DNA from: Gleimia hominis
GTDB taxonomy: Bacteria; Actinomycetota; Actinomycetes; Actinomycetales; Actinomycetaceae
NCBI RefSeq assembly: GCF_032085515.1
Contig: NZ_JASXSX010000001.1
Span: 310,001-374,000 of the forward strand
Length of the DNA stretch: 64,000 nt
Direction: 5' to 3'
Positions 35,210-43,330 of the stretch are shown in pieces (the stretch's first letter is position 1; the number at the start of each line of letters is the position of its first letter). A program made the translations under genes and the position numbers. The notes below the pieces were generated by a model. It was not told the DNA's origin and made no database searches. It saw nothing but the letters and a program-made list of their open reading frames with translations.

Positions 35210-36373
35210 CTAAGCACTGGCCTGTTCCATGGCGTGGCGCGCGTCCTCAAGCGAATCAAACCCAATCTTTCCCAACAGGCCACGCGCATCCAGGTACTGG
35301 GCGAACAGGTCGGTTACTTGGTCAATGTCAGGGGTGTAGATCTCTCCCATGTTCGCCACCCGGAATGTCTCTTCGTTTGTGAGCTTACCTGGGTAAATCG
35401 CGTACCCACGTTCTTTAATGAACTCGTACATGTCGGCAAAATCTACCTGCACCCCATCGGGGTAGAAGAACGTGGTGATGAACGGGCCCTGGTGGTCCTC
35501 CAAATAAGTGCGGAAACCGAGGGCGCACATGCGGGTGATGAGCCGGTGGTTATTCTGCGCATACCGGGCGGCGCGGGCGGGAATCCCACCTTCTGCTGCT
35601 AGCTCCTCAAGCGCCTGCGCGAACGCAAGCACCACGTGCGTTGGGGACGTGTACCGCCACTTCCCACCGGCCTGCTCCAACGTGTGCCACTGATCCCACA
35701 GGTCTAACGACAAAGACCGCGCCTGCCCATTCGAAGCTTCCAACGGTTCGCGCCGCGCAATAATAAAACTGAACCCCGGCACTCCCTGAATGCACTTGTT
35801 AGCGCTAGAAACTAGGAAGTCAATGTGCCACTGCTGCACTGGGATTTCCATTCCCCCAAACGAACTCATCGCGTCCACAATAAACGTGATGCCCCGCTCA
35901 GCCGTTAACTCACCGACCGGCTGGATGTCGTTCAGCAACCCCGATGTGGTTTCCGAATGCACCATGGACACGTGGGTGATGGACGGGTCCGCGTCAAGAA
36001 TCTGCTCGATCCGTTGCGGGTCCGGCACCTGGTCGTACTCCACGTTATAGCGCACGTAGTTGACGCCCGCGTGGTCACACATCTGCACCTGCCGGTCGCC
36101 ATACGCCCCGTTCGTGCACAGCAGCACCTTGTCGTCCATCCCCACCACGGACGTCAAAACGCTCTCTACCCCGAACGTGCCCGAACCCTGCATGAGCACC
36201 ACCGTGTACTCTGCCTGGTCGCAGTGCCCCAACTCCAGCAGCCGCGCGCGAATCCCCTCAGTGATCTGCATGTAGTCTGAATCCCACGTGCAGTGGTCAA
36301 ACAGCATCTGCTGCTTCACCGAATCCGTAGTGGTGAGCGGACCGGGGGTGAGCAACTTGTAACTCTTATCCAT
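35210..36373 (-). CDS. phnW: 2-aminoethylphosphonate:pyruvate transaminase
   Basis: PLP enzyme of 387 residues that turns 2-aminoethylphosphonate and pyruvate into phosphonoacetaldehyde and alanine. The cofactor lysine is K193 in SSANKCIQGVPGFSF, with the pyridine-binding Asp at 167 (FIVDAMSSFGG). MQGSGTFGVES and LLTPGPLTTT are other typical blocks. It lies six bases after the fused transporter gene and upstream of phnX on the same strand. The two enzymes together free phosphate from the phosphonate. Confidence 0.96.
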   Translation of the reverse strand: MDKSYKLLTPGPLTTTDSVKQQMLFDHCTWDSDYMQITEGIRARLLELGHCDQAEYTVVLMQGSGTFGVESVLTSVVGMDDKVLLCTNGAYGDRQVQMCDHAGVNYVRYNVEYDQVPDPQRIEQILDADPSITHVSMVHSETTSGLLNDIQPVGELTAERGITFIVDAMSSFGGMEIPVQQWHIDFLVSSANKCIQGVPGFSFIIARREPLEASNGQARSLSLDLWDQWHTLEQAGGKWRYTSPTHVVLAFAQALEELAAEGGIPARAARYAQNNHRLITRMCALGFRTYLEDHQGPFITTFFYPDGVQVDFADMYEFIKERGYAIYPGKLTNEETFRVANMGEIYTPDIDQVTDLFAQYLDARGLLGKIGFDSLEDARHAMEQASA

Positions 36374-36378
36374 TATTC

Positions 36379-39255
36379 CTACTTCCTTCCAGCTGCGCGT
36401 TTACAAGCGGACGAGAAATCTTGGTGCTTTTGCAGTAAATCCACGGTGAGTGGCTGCGGGAAGAACTTCGACCGCACGGACGCGTTCTTCGCCTTATGTT
36501 CACCTTCGTACAGTGGTGTTGGGTAGGTCGACAGAATCTCCTGCCGCCCCTCATCAATCAAAATAGCAGCCACTTTCTGCGCCTTCGGATTCGTGGACTC
36601 GCCCTTATCGAGCACCGCCACGGACTCGGTTAACGAGTAGTTACCCTCCACCGGATCCACGTAATCAATCGGGAGGCCCTGGGCTTTATCCGCAACCGCC
36701 TGGTGGCGCAACCCAAACCCGATCGCAACCTCACCCGAACGCACCGCCTTGAGCGGACCGGAGCCAGACTGTTCCATGTGCGGGCCAGCGTTACGGGCAA
36801 TCCCGGTCATCACCTGCTTACCTTCCCCATCTAACCCGTAGGCATCCACAATCGCCTGCACCATCAGCCAACCGGTGGACGAACCCTCCATGTCCGGAAC
36901 TGCAATCAATCCCTCGTACTTGGGGTCGGCCAAATCTTTCAAACTCTTCGGTGCGGGCACGCCCGCGGCTTTAAGAGCGGGTTTGTTGATGAGCAACGCA
37001 CCCTCTTGCGCGGTGGCGGGCCGGCGGTACTTCGGAGCCTGCGCAATCCCAGAATCCCCCAGAAGACGCGATTTAATGTCGGTCAGCGGTAAGAACATAC
37101 TGTTGCGATGCTGCGCAGAATCAATGTAATACGAACTCATCGTAATCACGTCCGCCTCTAACGCTTTGCCTTCCGCGAGGATCTTGCCGCCCAACTCTGA
37201 GGTACCAAAGTTTTGCACAATGTACTGGCCCTTCATCCCACGCTTGTCGAGCGCGTTTTGGAAGGCGACCACGGCCTCATCGTCCGCATTCGTGTAAATC
37301 ACTACCTGCCCGCGTGTAGCGGACGCAGACGAGAGCGCGCCCGTGCCAAACAGGATCAGGAAACTGGTTAGTACTGCGGCGAACACGCCCGTGAGGATAT
37401 TGCGGGCCTTCCGGTTCCCAGTTGTGGGCAGTGGGAAATTACGCGACCCCGACGCTTCCAACTGCTTCCCGGCAGTAACCCGGCTGTCCCGGCGCACCGT
37501 TGTCCGCGTATCCGCCACCTGCGCGGGATTAACGGGAATATTAGACTTCGCCCGCTTCTTTGCTTTAACCGCCCGGCGGTTGCGAGTAGCCAGCGCAATC
37601 CCGCCTTTGACCAGCAGGTTCGTAACCAGTATCAGTAGGGACAGGGCAAACACGGAATCGAACTTCGCGATGTGCTGCAGGGCAGAAATCTCAGTGGTCA
37701 CCACCTGCGTGCGCGCTCCCGTGAGGAACACGACCGCAGAGATCGTGACCATCGCGTTCACAAAATAGTACCCAAATACCTGCAAAATAGTGGGCCAAGC
37801 GTTAGGTGTGATGACCCTCAGGATTGTCTTAAACCAACTATCCCCCATCAGACGGGCAGTGGTTTCCCAAGACGCGTTCATCTTAGTGAGCGAATCTTTA
37901 ATCATCTGGTAGGGCGTGGCGAAATAGTGGACGACGTTCGCGACAATCAGAATCCAAAACGTGTTCTGCAAACTGGTGCCCGAAAACGTGAGGAGGAATG
38001 CGATACCGAGCACCATGCCGGGAACGGTGTTCACGATTGCAGAAATGGAATCAACCACTCGGCGGACCCCGCGTGGCAACCGGGAGCGGGACGTGACCAG
38101 GCCCGTGGCGTAAGCAAACAAGCAGCCAACAATCGCGGTCATAACTGCCACGTACAACGAGTTCGTGTACACCATGTTCAAACTCGGGTCGGTGAACAGG
38201 GCGGTGATGTGGCGCAGCGTGGGGGCGGGGTTGAACGGCCATTCGGACACGAACGGAATAATGATGATCACCAGGAACAAGCTCAGCACCGCGCCCAGCG
38301 ACAAGATCGATGCGGCGCCGCAGAAGAAGTCGCGCCGCACCCCGCGCGGCAGGTCCACCTGGGAGATTTTCGCATACCGAATGGAGTACCGCTCCAGGAT
38401 CGTCATGAGGATGATCGAAATGATAGACGGGATCAGCATGAACACGGCGATCACGGCGCCGCGGTGGAAGTTCGGGATTGACCCCAGCATCTGGTTGTAC
38501 AGCGTCATCGCGAGCACGTCGTATTCACCGCCCACTGACGTGGGAATACCGTAGTCGGTAAACGCCAGGAAGAACGATTGGATGAACGCGACGCACATGG
38601 TGCCCACCAGCGGCCGCACCACTGTGTTCAAGAAGGTTTTCAGCGGCCGATCCCCCATGATGTGCGACACGATAATGAACTTCTTGTCTACGAACTGGAA
38701 ACTGTTGTGGATCAGCAAAAAGCACGTGGGAAGCGTGTACACCACGTAGCCGATCAGCAGCCCGTTAAACCCGTAGATGTTGAACAGTTGGAACCCGAAA
38801 ATACGGGTGATCAGCCCGTGCTTACCAAATGAGTAGATGATCGCGAACCCGTACGTGATGGTGGGCAGCAGCATGGGGAGTTGCGTAAACAGTTTTATTA
38901 TTCGCTTGAGGGCGCGCGGAACGTTCGTGGCGTTCACCGTGTACGCGAGTAAGAACGCGATCCCAACCGCGATGCCGGCTCCGAGGGCAGAGACGATCAG
39001 GGAGTTTATGACCGACTGGATGAAGTCTGGGCGGTGCAGCACCGCCGCGTAGTTAGACAGCGTTATCTGCCCGGTACCCGTGTTGAACGAGTTCCAAATG
39101 ACTAGCGCAAGGGGAACAAATAGGAACAGTAGGAACGCCGCACTGACCACTGTCAATAGCGTCCACAGTTCCGGCTGCCGATGCCGGCTTTTACGCGCTG
39201 GGGGAGCTTCGTTTTTAGGCATGCGGGAGCGGTTTTTCACTGCGGTAATGGACAT
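36379..39255 (-). CDS. Fused ABC transporter: two permease domains plus substrate-binding domain, for 2-aminoethylphosphonate
   Basis: One 958-residue protein that joins three usual subunits. Residues about 30-290 are a first permease domain (EAA loop at SHIMGDRPLKTFLN, 197-210). Residues about 310-555 are a second permease domain (EAA loop at ARLMGDSWFKTILR, 467-480). A basic cytoplasmic linker (555-615) leads to one hydrophobic helix (617-640) and an external periplasmic-type binding domain of the Fe3+/AEP class (about 649-950: VVIYTNADDEAVVAFQNAL, TMSSYYIDSAQ, LPIDYVDPVEGNYSL). The frame is open throughout, and the ATPase (39261) and phnW (36373) flank it closely. The binding domain would be tethered to the pore. 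Confidence 0.9.
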   Translation of the reverse strand: MSITAVKNRSRMPKNEAPPARKSRHRQPELWTLLTVVSAAFLLFLFVPLALVIWNSFNTGTGQITLSNYAAVLHRPDFIQSVINSLIVSALGAGIAVGIAFLLAYTVNATNVPRALKRIIKLFTQLPMLLPTITYGFAIIYSFGKHGLITRIFGFQLFNIYGFNGLLIGYVVYTLPTCFLLIHNSFQFVDKKFIIVSHIMGDRPLKTFLNTVVRPLVGTMCVAFIQSFFLAFTDYGIPTSVGGEYDVLAMTLYNQMLGSIPNFHRGAVIAVFMLIPSIISIILMTILERYSIRYAKISQVDLPRGVRRDFFCGAASILSLGAVLSLFLVIIIIPFVSEWPFNPAPTLRHITALFTDPSLNMVYTNSLYVAVMTAIVGCLFAYATGLVTSRSRLPRGVRRVVDSISAIVNTVPGMVLGIAFLLTFSGTSLQNTFWILIVANVVHYFATPYQMIKDSLTKMNASWETTARLMGDSWFKTILRVITPNAWPTILQVFGYYFVNAMVTISAVVFLTGARTQVVTTEISALQHIAKFDSVFALSLLILVTNLLVKGGIALATRNRRAVKAKKRAKSNIPVNPAQVADTRTTVRRDSRVTAGKQLEASGSRNFPLPTTGNRKARNILTGVFAAVLTSFLILFGTGALSSASATRGQVVIYTNADDEAVVAFQNALDKRGMKGQYIVQNFGTSELGGKILAEGKALEADVITMSSYYIDSAQHRNSMFLPLTDIKSRLLGDSGIAQAPKYRRPATAQEGALLINKPALKAAGVPAPKSLKDLADPKYEGLIAVPDMEGSSTGWLMVQAIVDAYGLDGEGKQVMTGIARNAGPHMEQSGSGPLKAVRSGEVAIGFGLRHQAVADKAQGLPIDYVDPVEGNYSLTESVAVLDKGESTNPKAQKVAAILIDEGRQEILSTYPTPLYEGEHKAKNASVRSKFFPQPLTVDLLQKHQDFSSACKRAAGRK

Positions 39256-39260
39256 GCGTC

Positions 39261-40229
39261 TTAGCCTTCAACCTTGCCCGACAGTACGGGTTCGCGCCGC
39301 GAACCCTGGCTTGCGCCCGGTTCCGTATCTTCCCCCGGAGTCGCTTGCTTGCTCCCTTCCGGGCGTTCAGGCTGGTTCCCTTCCGAGGCCACCGGCTGGT
39401 TTTCTCCCGCCAGTTCGCTCCCTGAGGGACGCAACTCCCCCTGGGCCGCGCTGTGCGGTGCGACGGTAGCGTCTGCGGTGGGGAGCCCCTCTTGGAACAG
39501 CGAGAAAATGTTGTCCCGCTTAACTTCCAGCTGGCGCAAGATGAACTGGCGGACGAAGTCACTGGCGGGGTGTTCAATGATGTTCTCAGGCGTGTCGTAT
39601 TGGGCGATTCCACCGTCGTTTAAGATCAGCACCCGGTCGCTCATCGTGCACGCTTCTTCGGGGTCGTGCGTAACCATGATGGTGGTCAGATTGTACTGGT
39701 CCACGATCTGACGGATTTTTGTCTTAATGGATTCTTTGATTACCCCATCGAGGGCGGACAGGGGTTCATCTAGCAGCAGCAGCCGAGGTTTCATCACGAG
39801 CGTTCGGGCCAGGGCCACGCGCTGCTTTTGCCCACCGGAAAGTTCGTCGATTTTCTTGTTCAAATGATCTTCAAGGCCAAGCAGGCTAATCATGTCTTTA
39901 ATCTCGTCTTCCGTGCATAGATCGGGGTTGTTCCGCAGACCGTACGTAATGTTTTCGTAGGCCGTGAGGTTGGGGAACAGTGCGTAGTCTTGGAACACGA
40001 TGTTGAACCCACGTTTTTCCATGGGCGTGTCCGTCAGGTTTTCCCCGTTGTACACAATCTGCCCGCCGGTGAGTTCGGTGATGCCTAGAACTATGTTCAA
40101 CAAAGTGGTTTTACCGCAGCCTGAGGGGCCTAGAATCGACATGATTTCGCCGCTTCCTAAAGTGAGGCTAATGCCGTCGAGCACGCGGTTGTCGCCGAAT
40201 GATTTTTTAATCTCGGTCAGTTCAAGCAT
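39261..40229 (-). CDS. phnT: ABC transporter ATP-binding protein for 2-aminoethylphosphonate
   Basis: Cytoplasmic ATPase of 322 residues, the motor of the fused transporter that follows five bases downstream. Walker A is GPSGCGKTTLLN (about 34-45), the signature is LSGGQKQRVALAR, Walker B is LLLLDEPLSALD, and the switch His lies in MVTHDPEEA. The last 80 residues are a low-complexity Pro/Glu/Gly/Ser tail (SEGNQPERPEGSKQATPGED) in place of the usual TOBE domain. This tail is odd for the family and may be disordered. The symbol follows the AEP transporter naming by context. Confidence 0.88.
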   Translation of the reverse strand: MLELTEIKKSFGDNRVLDGISLTLGSGEIMSILGPSGCGKTTLLNIVLGITELTGGQIVYNGENLTDTPMEKRGFNIVFQDYALFPNLTAYENITYGLRNNPDLCTEDEIKDMISLLGLEDHLNKKIDELSGGQKQRVALARTLVMKPRLLLLDEPLSALDGVIKESIKTKIRQIVDQYNLTTIMVTHDPEEACTMSDRVLILNDGGIAQYDTPENIIEHPASDFVRQFILRQLEVKRDNIFSLFQEGLPTADATVAPHSAAQGELRPSGSELAGENQPVASEGNQPERPEGSKQATPGEDTEPGASQGSRREPVLSGKVEG

Positions 40230-40619
40230 TCCTGTTTACTTTCTTACGAAACGTGTGGTGTGCTTTCGAAAACAAGAGGTGTGACCAGTTGGGATACAAC
40301 CTGTTTCAAACAGTTTTTACCTGGCACAAATTTGAGTGTAAACAGAAAATTCGCCGGTCTGTAGAGTATTTTCTAAGCTTTTAGCTCCTGTTTCAGTTTG
40401 TTAACCTACGCGTTCCCTCAAGTACTTTTTACGCGTGAGGCACCTTACAGTTCGGCGTTGTAAATACGAAAACAATGCGAAAATGCGGGCTGATAAACCA
40501 AAACTCCCCGGACAGGAAACTGGACTCCCAGTTTCCCATCCGAGGAGTGCAGCCTTATGCAAGGCTCATCGGGAACCAACCCGGGCAGTGAAAACCAGTC
40601 CAGGTCAGTGCGCACCGCT
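40230..40619. other. Spacer between pdxK/thiD and the phosphonate operon
   Basis: About 390 bases without a credible gene. It holds a minus-strand terminator for the upstream kinase (40497-40547) and, further left, an AT-rich stretch (40300-40440) that must contain the phosphonate operon promoter. I see no clear Pho-type repeats. Confidence 0.5.
40497..40547 (-). terminator. Intrinsic terminator after the pyridoxal/HMP kinase gene
   Basis: Long interrupted stem with arms 40504-40523 and 40527-40547 (CTCCTCGGA, two mismatches, GGAAACTGG on the minus strand), then TTTTGGTTT. It closes the kinase operon. Confidence 0.75.
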
Positions 40620-41432
40620 CTAGCCGCGGTTCACGCCACCACCTTGCCACAGTGCCGGCACAGGCACGTTCGAGCTGATCTGCGCCTCAATCCCGGCGGT
40701 CACCAGTTGCTTAGCGCGCCGCACGGCCTCATGCACATCTTCCCCCCGCGCCAAGTACGCGGTAATCGAAGCAGCCATCGTGCAACCAGCACCATTGACG
40801 CGTTTATCCCCAACTTTCTTAACGGCGTAACGGGTGATCTTCTGACCGTCCCACAGCAGGTCCACCGCTTCCTCACCGGGTAGTTCCATCCCGCCTTTAG
40901 CCAGCACGTAACGCGGCCCCATCTCGCCGATTCGCTGCGCGGCCTGCGCCAACGTTTTCTCGTCCGTCACCTCAATACCCGACAGGGTGGAAGCTTCGAA
41001 CACGTTCGGAGTCGCCACGGTTGCAAGCGGCAGCAGTTTGTCGCGCAACGCCTGATCCACCTCAGCCCCCGGGCCTTCAAACTGGCCTTTACAAATCAAA
41101 ACGGGATCAACTACCACGTTCTTCCACTCGCGCTCGCTCAACGCTTTCGAAACCGTGTCAATCGTAGGAACGGTACCCATCATTCCGAGCTTCACGGTGT
41201 CAGGTTCGAACGCGTTAATGCACGCTTCCATTTGGTCGGCGATAATGTGCGGTGGAACCGGTTCAAACCGGTGATCCCAATTGTTTTTCGGATCCATCGA
41301 AACGATGCACGTGATGGCTCCCATGCCATACACGCCAAGCTGGTGCAGCGTCTTCCAATCCACTTGGATCCCTGCTGCGCCCGTGGCTTCCGACCCTGCG
41401 ACGATCATTGCGACCGGTGGTTTTTGTGACAT
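40620..41432 (-). CDS. Pyridoxal / hydroxymethylpyrimidine kinase family protein
   Basis: Ribokinase-fold vitamin kinase of 270 residues, of the PdxK/ThiD2 family, phosphorylating pyridoxal-type or HMP substrates. Blocks: MIVAGSEATGAAGIQVDWKT at the N-terminus (the usual GSD is GSE here), VVVDPVLICKGQ, TPNVFEASTLSGIE, and the anion-hole motif NGAGCTMAASITAYLA with catalytic Cys, where plain ThiD has GTGCT. The GAGC version points more to a pyridoxal kinase-like role, without proof. Its start follows the stop of the small cysteine protein by one base, with the ribosome site inside that gene. Confidence 0.85.
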   Translation of the reverse strand: MSQKPPVAMIVAGSEATGAAGIQVDWKTLHQLGVYGMGAITCIVSMDPKNNWDHRFEPVPPHIIADQMEACINAFEPDTVKLGMMGTVPTIDTVSKALSEREWKNVVVDPVLICKGQFEGPGAEVDQALRDKLLPLATVATPNVFEASTLSGIEVTDEKTLAQAAQRIGEMGPRYVLAKGGMELPGEEAVDLLWDGQKITRYAVKKVGDKRVNGAGCTMAASITAYLARGEDVHEAVRRAKQLVTAGIEAQISSNVPVPALWQGGGVNRG

Positions 41433-41433
41433 C

Positions 41434-41679
41434 TTAACTCCTCAGCTTCAGCTTCTTCTGCTGCTCATTATAGGCCCGGCGTTTTTCCGCCAGAAGCGCC
41501 CTTAGTTCTGGATCTTCCATTACCAGCCGCACCGTCTGACAGTCTTGAGGTCCGGTGACGAACGCTTGGCACAGGGTGCACGGTTCCCCGGGGCGAAGCG
41601 GGCAAAGTGGAGCCGGCTTACTGGAGCGGGAACGCCGCTTAGACCCAGTGCCAGTACTGGAGTTTCCCTTAGTAATCAT
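41434..41679 (-). CDS. Small cysteine-containing protein (possibly DUF6767)
   Basis: 81-residue protein. The basic, Ser-rich start (KRRSRSSKP) leads to CPLRPGEPCTLCQAFV, then DCQTVRLVMEDPELRALLAEK and a helical basic end. Four cysteines in 25 residues (C-x7-C-x2-C-x10-C) could bind a metal. I believe it belongs to a small actinobacterial family (DUF6767), but this is from memory. The ATG at 41679 comes after a weak ribosome site; a TTG at 41682 is the alternative. It is coupled with the kinase downstream and follows dnaB on the same strand. Confidence 0.7.
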   Translation of the reverse strand: MITKGNSSTGTGSKRRSRSSKPAPLCPLRPGEPCTLCQAFVTGPQDCQTVRLVMEDPELRALLAEKRRAYNEQQKKLKLRS

Positions 41680-41707
41680 CAATTAATTCATACCACGCAG
41701 CCCGTGT

Positions 41708-43045
41708 TTACCCCATGTCACGAGCCAGGTCTGTGAACCGCGCGTAGTGACCTTGGAAAGCCACTGGAATAGTGCGGGTTTCCCCATTGCGGTGCTTCGC
41801 AACAATAATGTCCGCTTCCCCGGGCCGTTCGTCCTCAGAATAATAGTCGGGGCGGTGCAGCAGCATCACTACGTCCGCATCCTGTTCTAGCGAACCGGAT
41901 TCACGCAGGTCCGCGAGCATGGGTTTCTTATCCGTCCGCTGCTCCGGCCCACGGTTCAGCTGCGCAACCGCCACCACCGGCACTTCCAGTTCTTTCGCTA
42001 ACAGTTTCAAGGACCTCGAGAACTCCGACACTTCCTGCTGGCGCGACTCCACCAGGCGGCCCGACGTCATCAGTTGCAAGTAGTCGATCACCACGAGTTT
42101 CAAGTTGTTCTGCTGCTTAAGGCGCCGGCATTTGCTGCGGATCTCGTTCATCGCCATGTTCGGGGAATCGTCAATAAACAGGGGTTTTTCGGAAATCTCC
42201 GCGATGGTTTGGGTGATTTTGCGCCACTCGTCCGCATTCATGTCGCCGCGGCGCATTTTCCCAAACCGCACCTGGGACTCGGCCGCGACCAGGCGCATCC
42301 CAATTTCTGCGCGCGACATTTCTAGCGAGAACACAACCGACGCCATGTCGTTGTGGATCGCGGCGGACCGTAAAAAGTTCAGGGCGAGCGTGGACTTACC
42401 CATCGCGGGGCGCGCCGCCACAATCACCATCTGCCCCGGTTGCAGGCCCGTGGTGAGCGAATCCAAATCGTGAATCCCAGTGGGCACACCCAGGGAGACG
42501 TCTTTGTTCTTCTCAATTTTCTCTAGTTCCGCTAGCAGGGGGTCCGACAGTTCGGCCAGCGCTACGTAGTCCGTGGAGTGGCGGCGTTCTGAAACCGCGA
42601 AAATCTCTGACTGGGCGGCGTCAACGATGTCGTCAACATCGCCACCGGCTTCGGCGTAACCAAGCTGGACTATGCGCGTACCAGCTTCCACCAGGGAACG
42701 CAGTTGGGAGCGTTCCCGCACAATCCGCGCGTAGTAATCCGCGTTCGCCGGCGTAATTACGGACGCCATGAGGGTGTGCAGGTACTCGCCCCCACCGATG
42801 CGTTCCAAGTCTCCGTTGCGTTTCAGTTCTGCCGACAGGGTTAGTGCGTCCACCGGTTCGCCCCGCGAGTACAGTTCAATGATCGCCAGGTGCACGGTTT
42901 CGTGAGCGGGCCGGTAGTAATCTTCTGGCACCAGGATTTCCGCGACGTCTGTGATCGCATCCTTGTCCAGCATCATGGACCCTAGGACCGCTTGTTCAGC
43001 CTCAATATTTTGAGGGGGGACGCGGTCAAACTCAACAGACGCCAA
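41708..43045 (-). CDS. dnaB: Replicative DNA helicase DnaB
   Basis: Hexameric helicase of the replication fork, 445 residues, without intein. The N-terminal domain is about 8-110 (PQNIEAEQAVLGSMMLD), and the RecA-like core has Walker A ARPAMGKST (211-219), Walker B VVIDYLQLM and the arginine-finger region RPDYYSEDER. The length is normal. It starts with TTG at 43045; a GGAGG site lies nine bases ahead. The upstream region carries a cluster of DnaA boxes, so control by DnaA is possible. It is not in line with rplI, as in many bacteria, but on the other strand. Confidence 0.97.
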   Translation of the reverse strand: MASVEFDRVPPQNIEAEQAVLGSMMLDKDAITDVAEILVPEDYYRPAHETVHLAIIELYSRGEPVDALTLSAELKRNGDLERIGGGEYLHTLMASVITPANADYYARIVRERSQLRSLVEAGTRIVQLGYAEAGGDVDDIVDAAQSEIFAVSERRHSTDYVALAELSDPLLAELEKIEKNKDVSLGVPTGIHDLDSLTTGLQPGQMVIVAARPAMGKSTLALNFLRSAAIHNDMASVVFSLEMSRAEIGMRLVAAESQVRFGKMRRGDMNADEWRKITQTIAEISEKPLFIDDSPNMAMNEIRSKCRRLKQQNNLKLVVIDYLQLMTSGRLVESRQQEVSEFSRSLKLLAKELEVPVVAVAQLNRGPEQRTDKKPMLADLRESGSLEQDADVVMLLHRPDYYSEDERPGEADIIVAKHRNGETRTIPVAFQGHYARFTDLARDMG

Positions 43046-43144
43046 CGCCTACTACCTCCGACCCCGTGGAAAACTTTGTGTGCCAAACCCGTGTGGTTTG
43101 CACGCTGAGGATACCCACACGAGGGCGTTAACTCAACCTCAGGC

Positions 43145-43330
43145 TGTGAATAACCCACGTAAATCTGTGGATAAATAGTGAATTACTGCCCAAACCTGTG
43201 GATAAGTTGTGGAAAACGGGTGGATGTTTCGCACGTCACGAAGCGGGCAAACGCCGCGAAACTGCGGTAAGTTGTCCACAGAGTTGTCCACACCCTGTGT
43301 AAAAAGATTGGTAGCGAAATTGGTGGATAA
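43145..43330. promoter_or_regulatory. DnaA-box cluster upstream of dnaB
   Basis: Four perfect boxes: TGTGGATAA at 43166-43174 and 43197-43205, TTGTCCACA at 43272-43280 and 43284-43292. Near boxes (one change): TGTGAATAA 43145, TGTGGAAAA 43208 and GGTGGATAA 43322. All lie within 186 bases of the spacer between dnaB and the MATE gene. The first group points one way and the second the other way. Confidence 0.8.

Noticed and set aside
36379..39255. Fusion as an artefact of a missed stop codon or frameshift
   Set aside because: The frame is continuous with normal codon use through the linker, and it has a proper signal-anchor helix before the binding domain. Still to be confirmed by other genomes.
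43209..43322. N-terminal extension of the MATE protein
   Set aside because: It would translate the DnaA-box cluster and has no membrane or family features; the GTG at 43323 gives the expected start.
43145..43330. Call as the chromosomal origin oriC
   Set aside because: No dnaA, dnaN, rpmH or parAB adjacent, and no clear long AT-rich unwinding region; reported only as a DnaA-box cluster.
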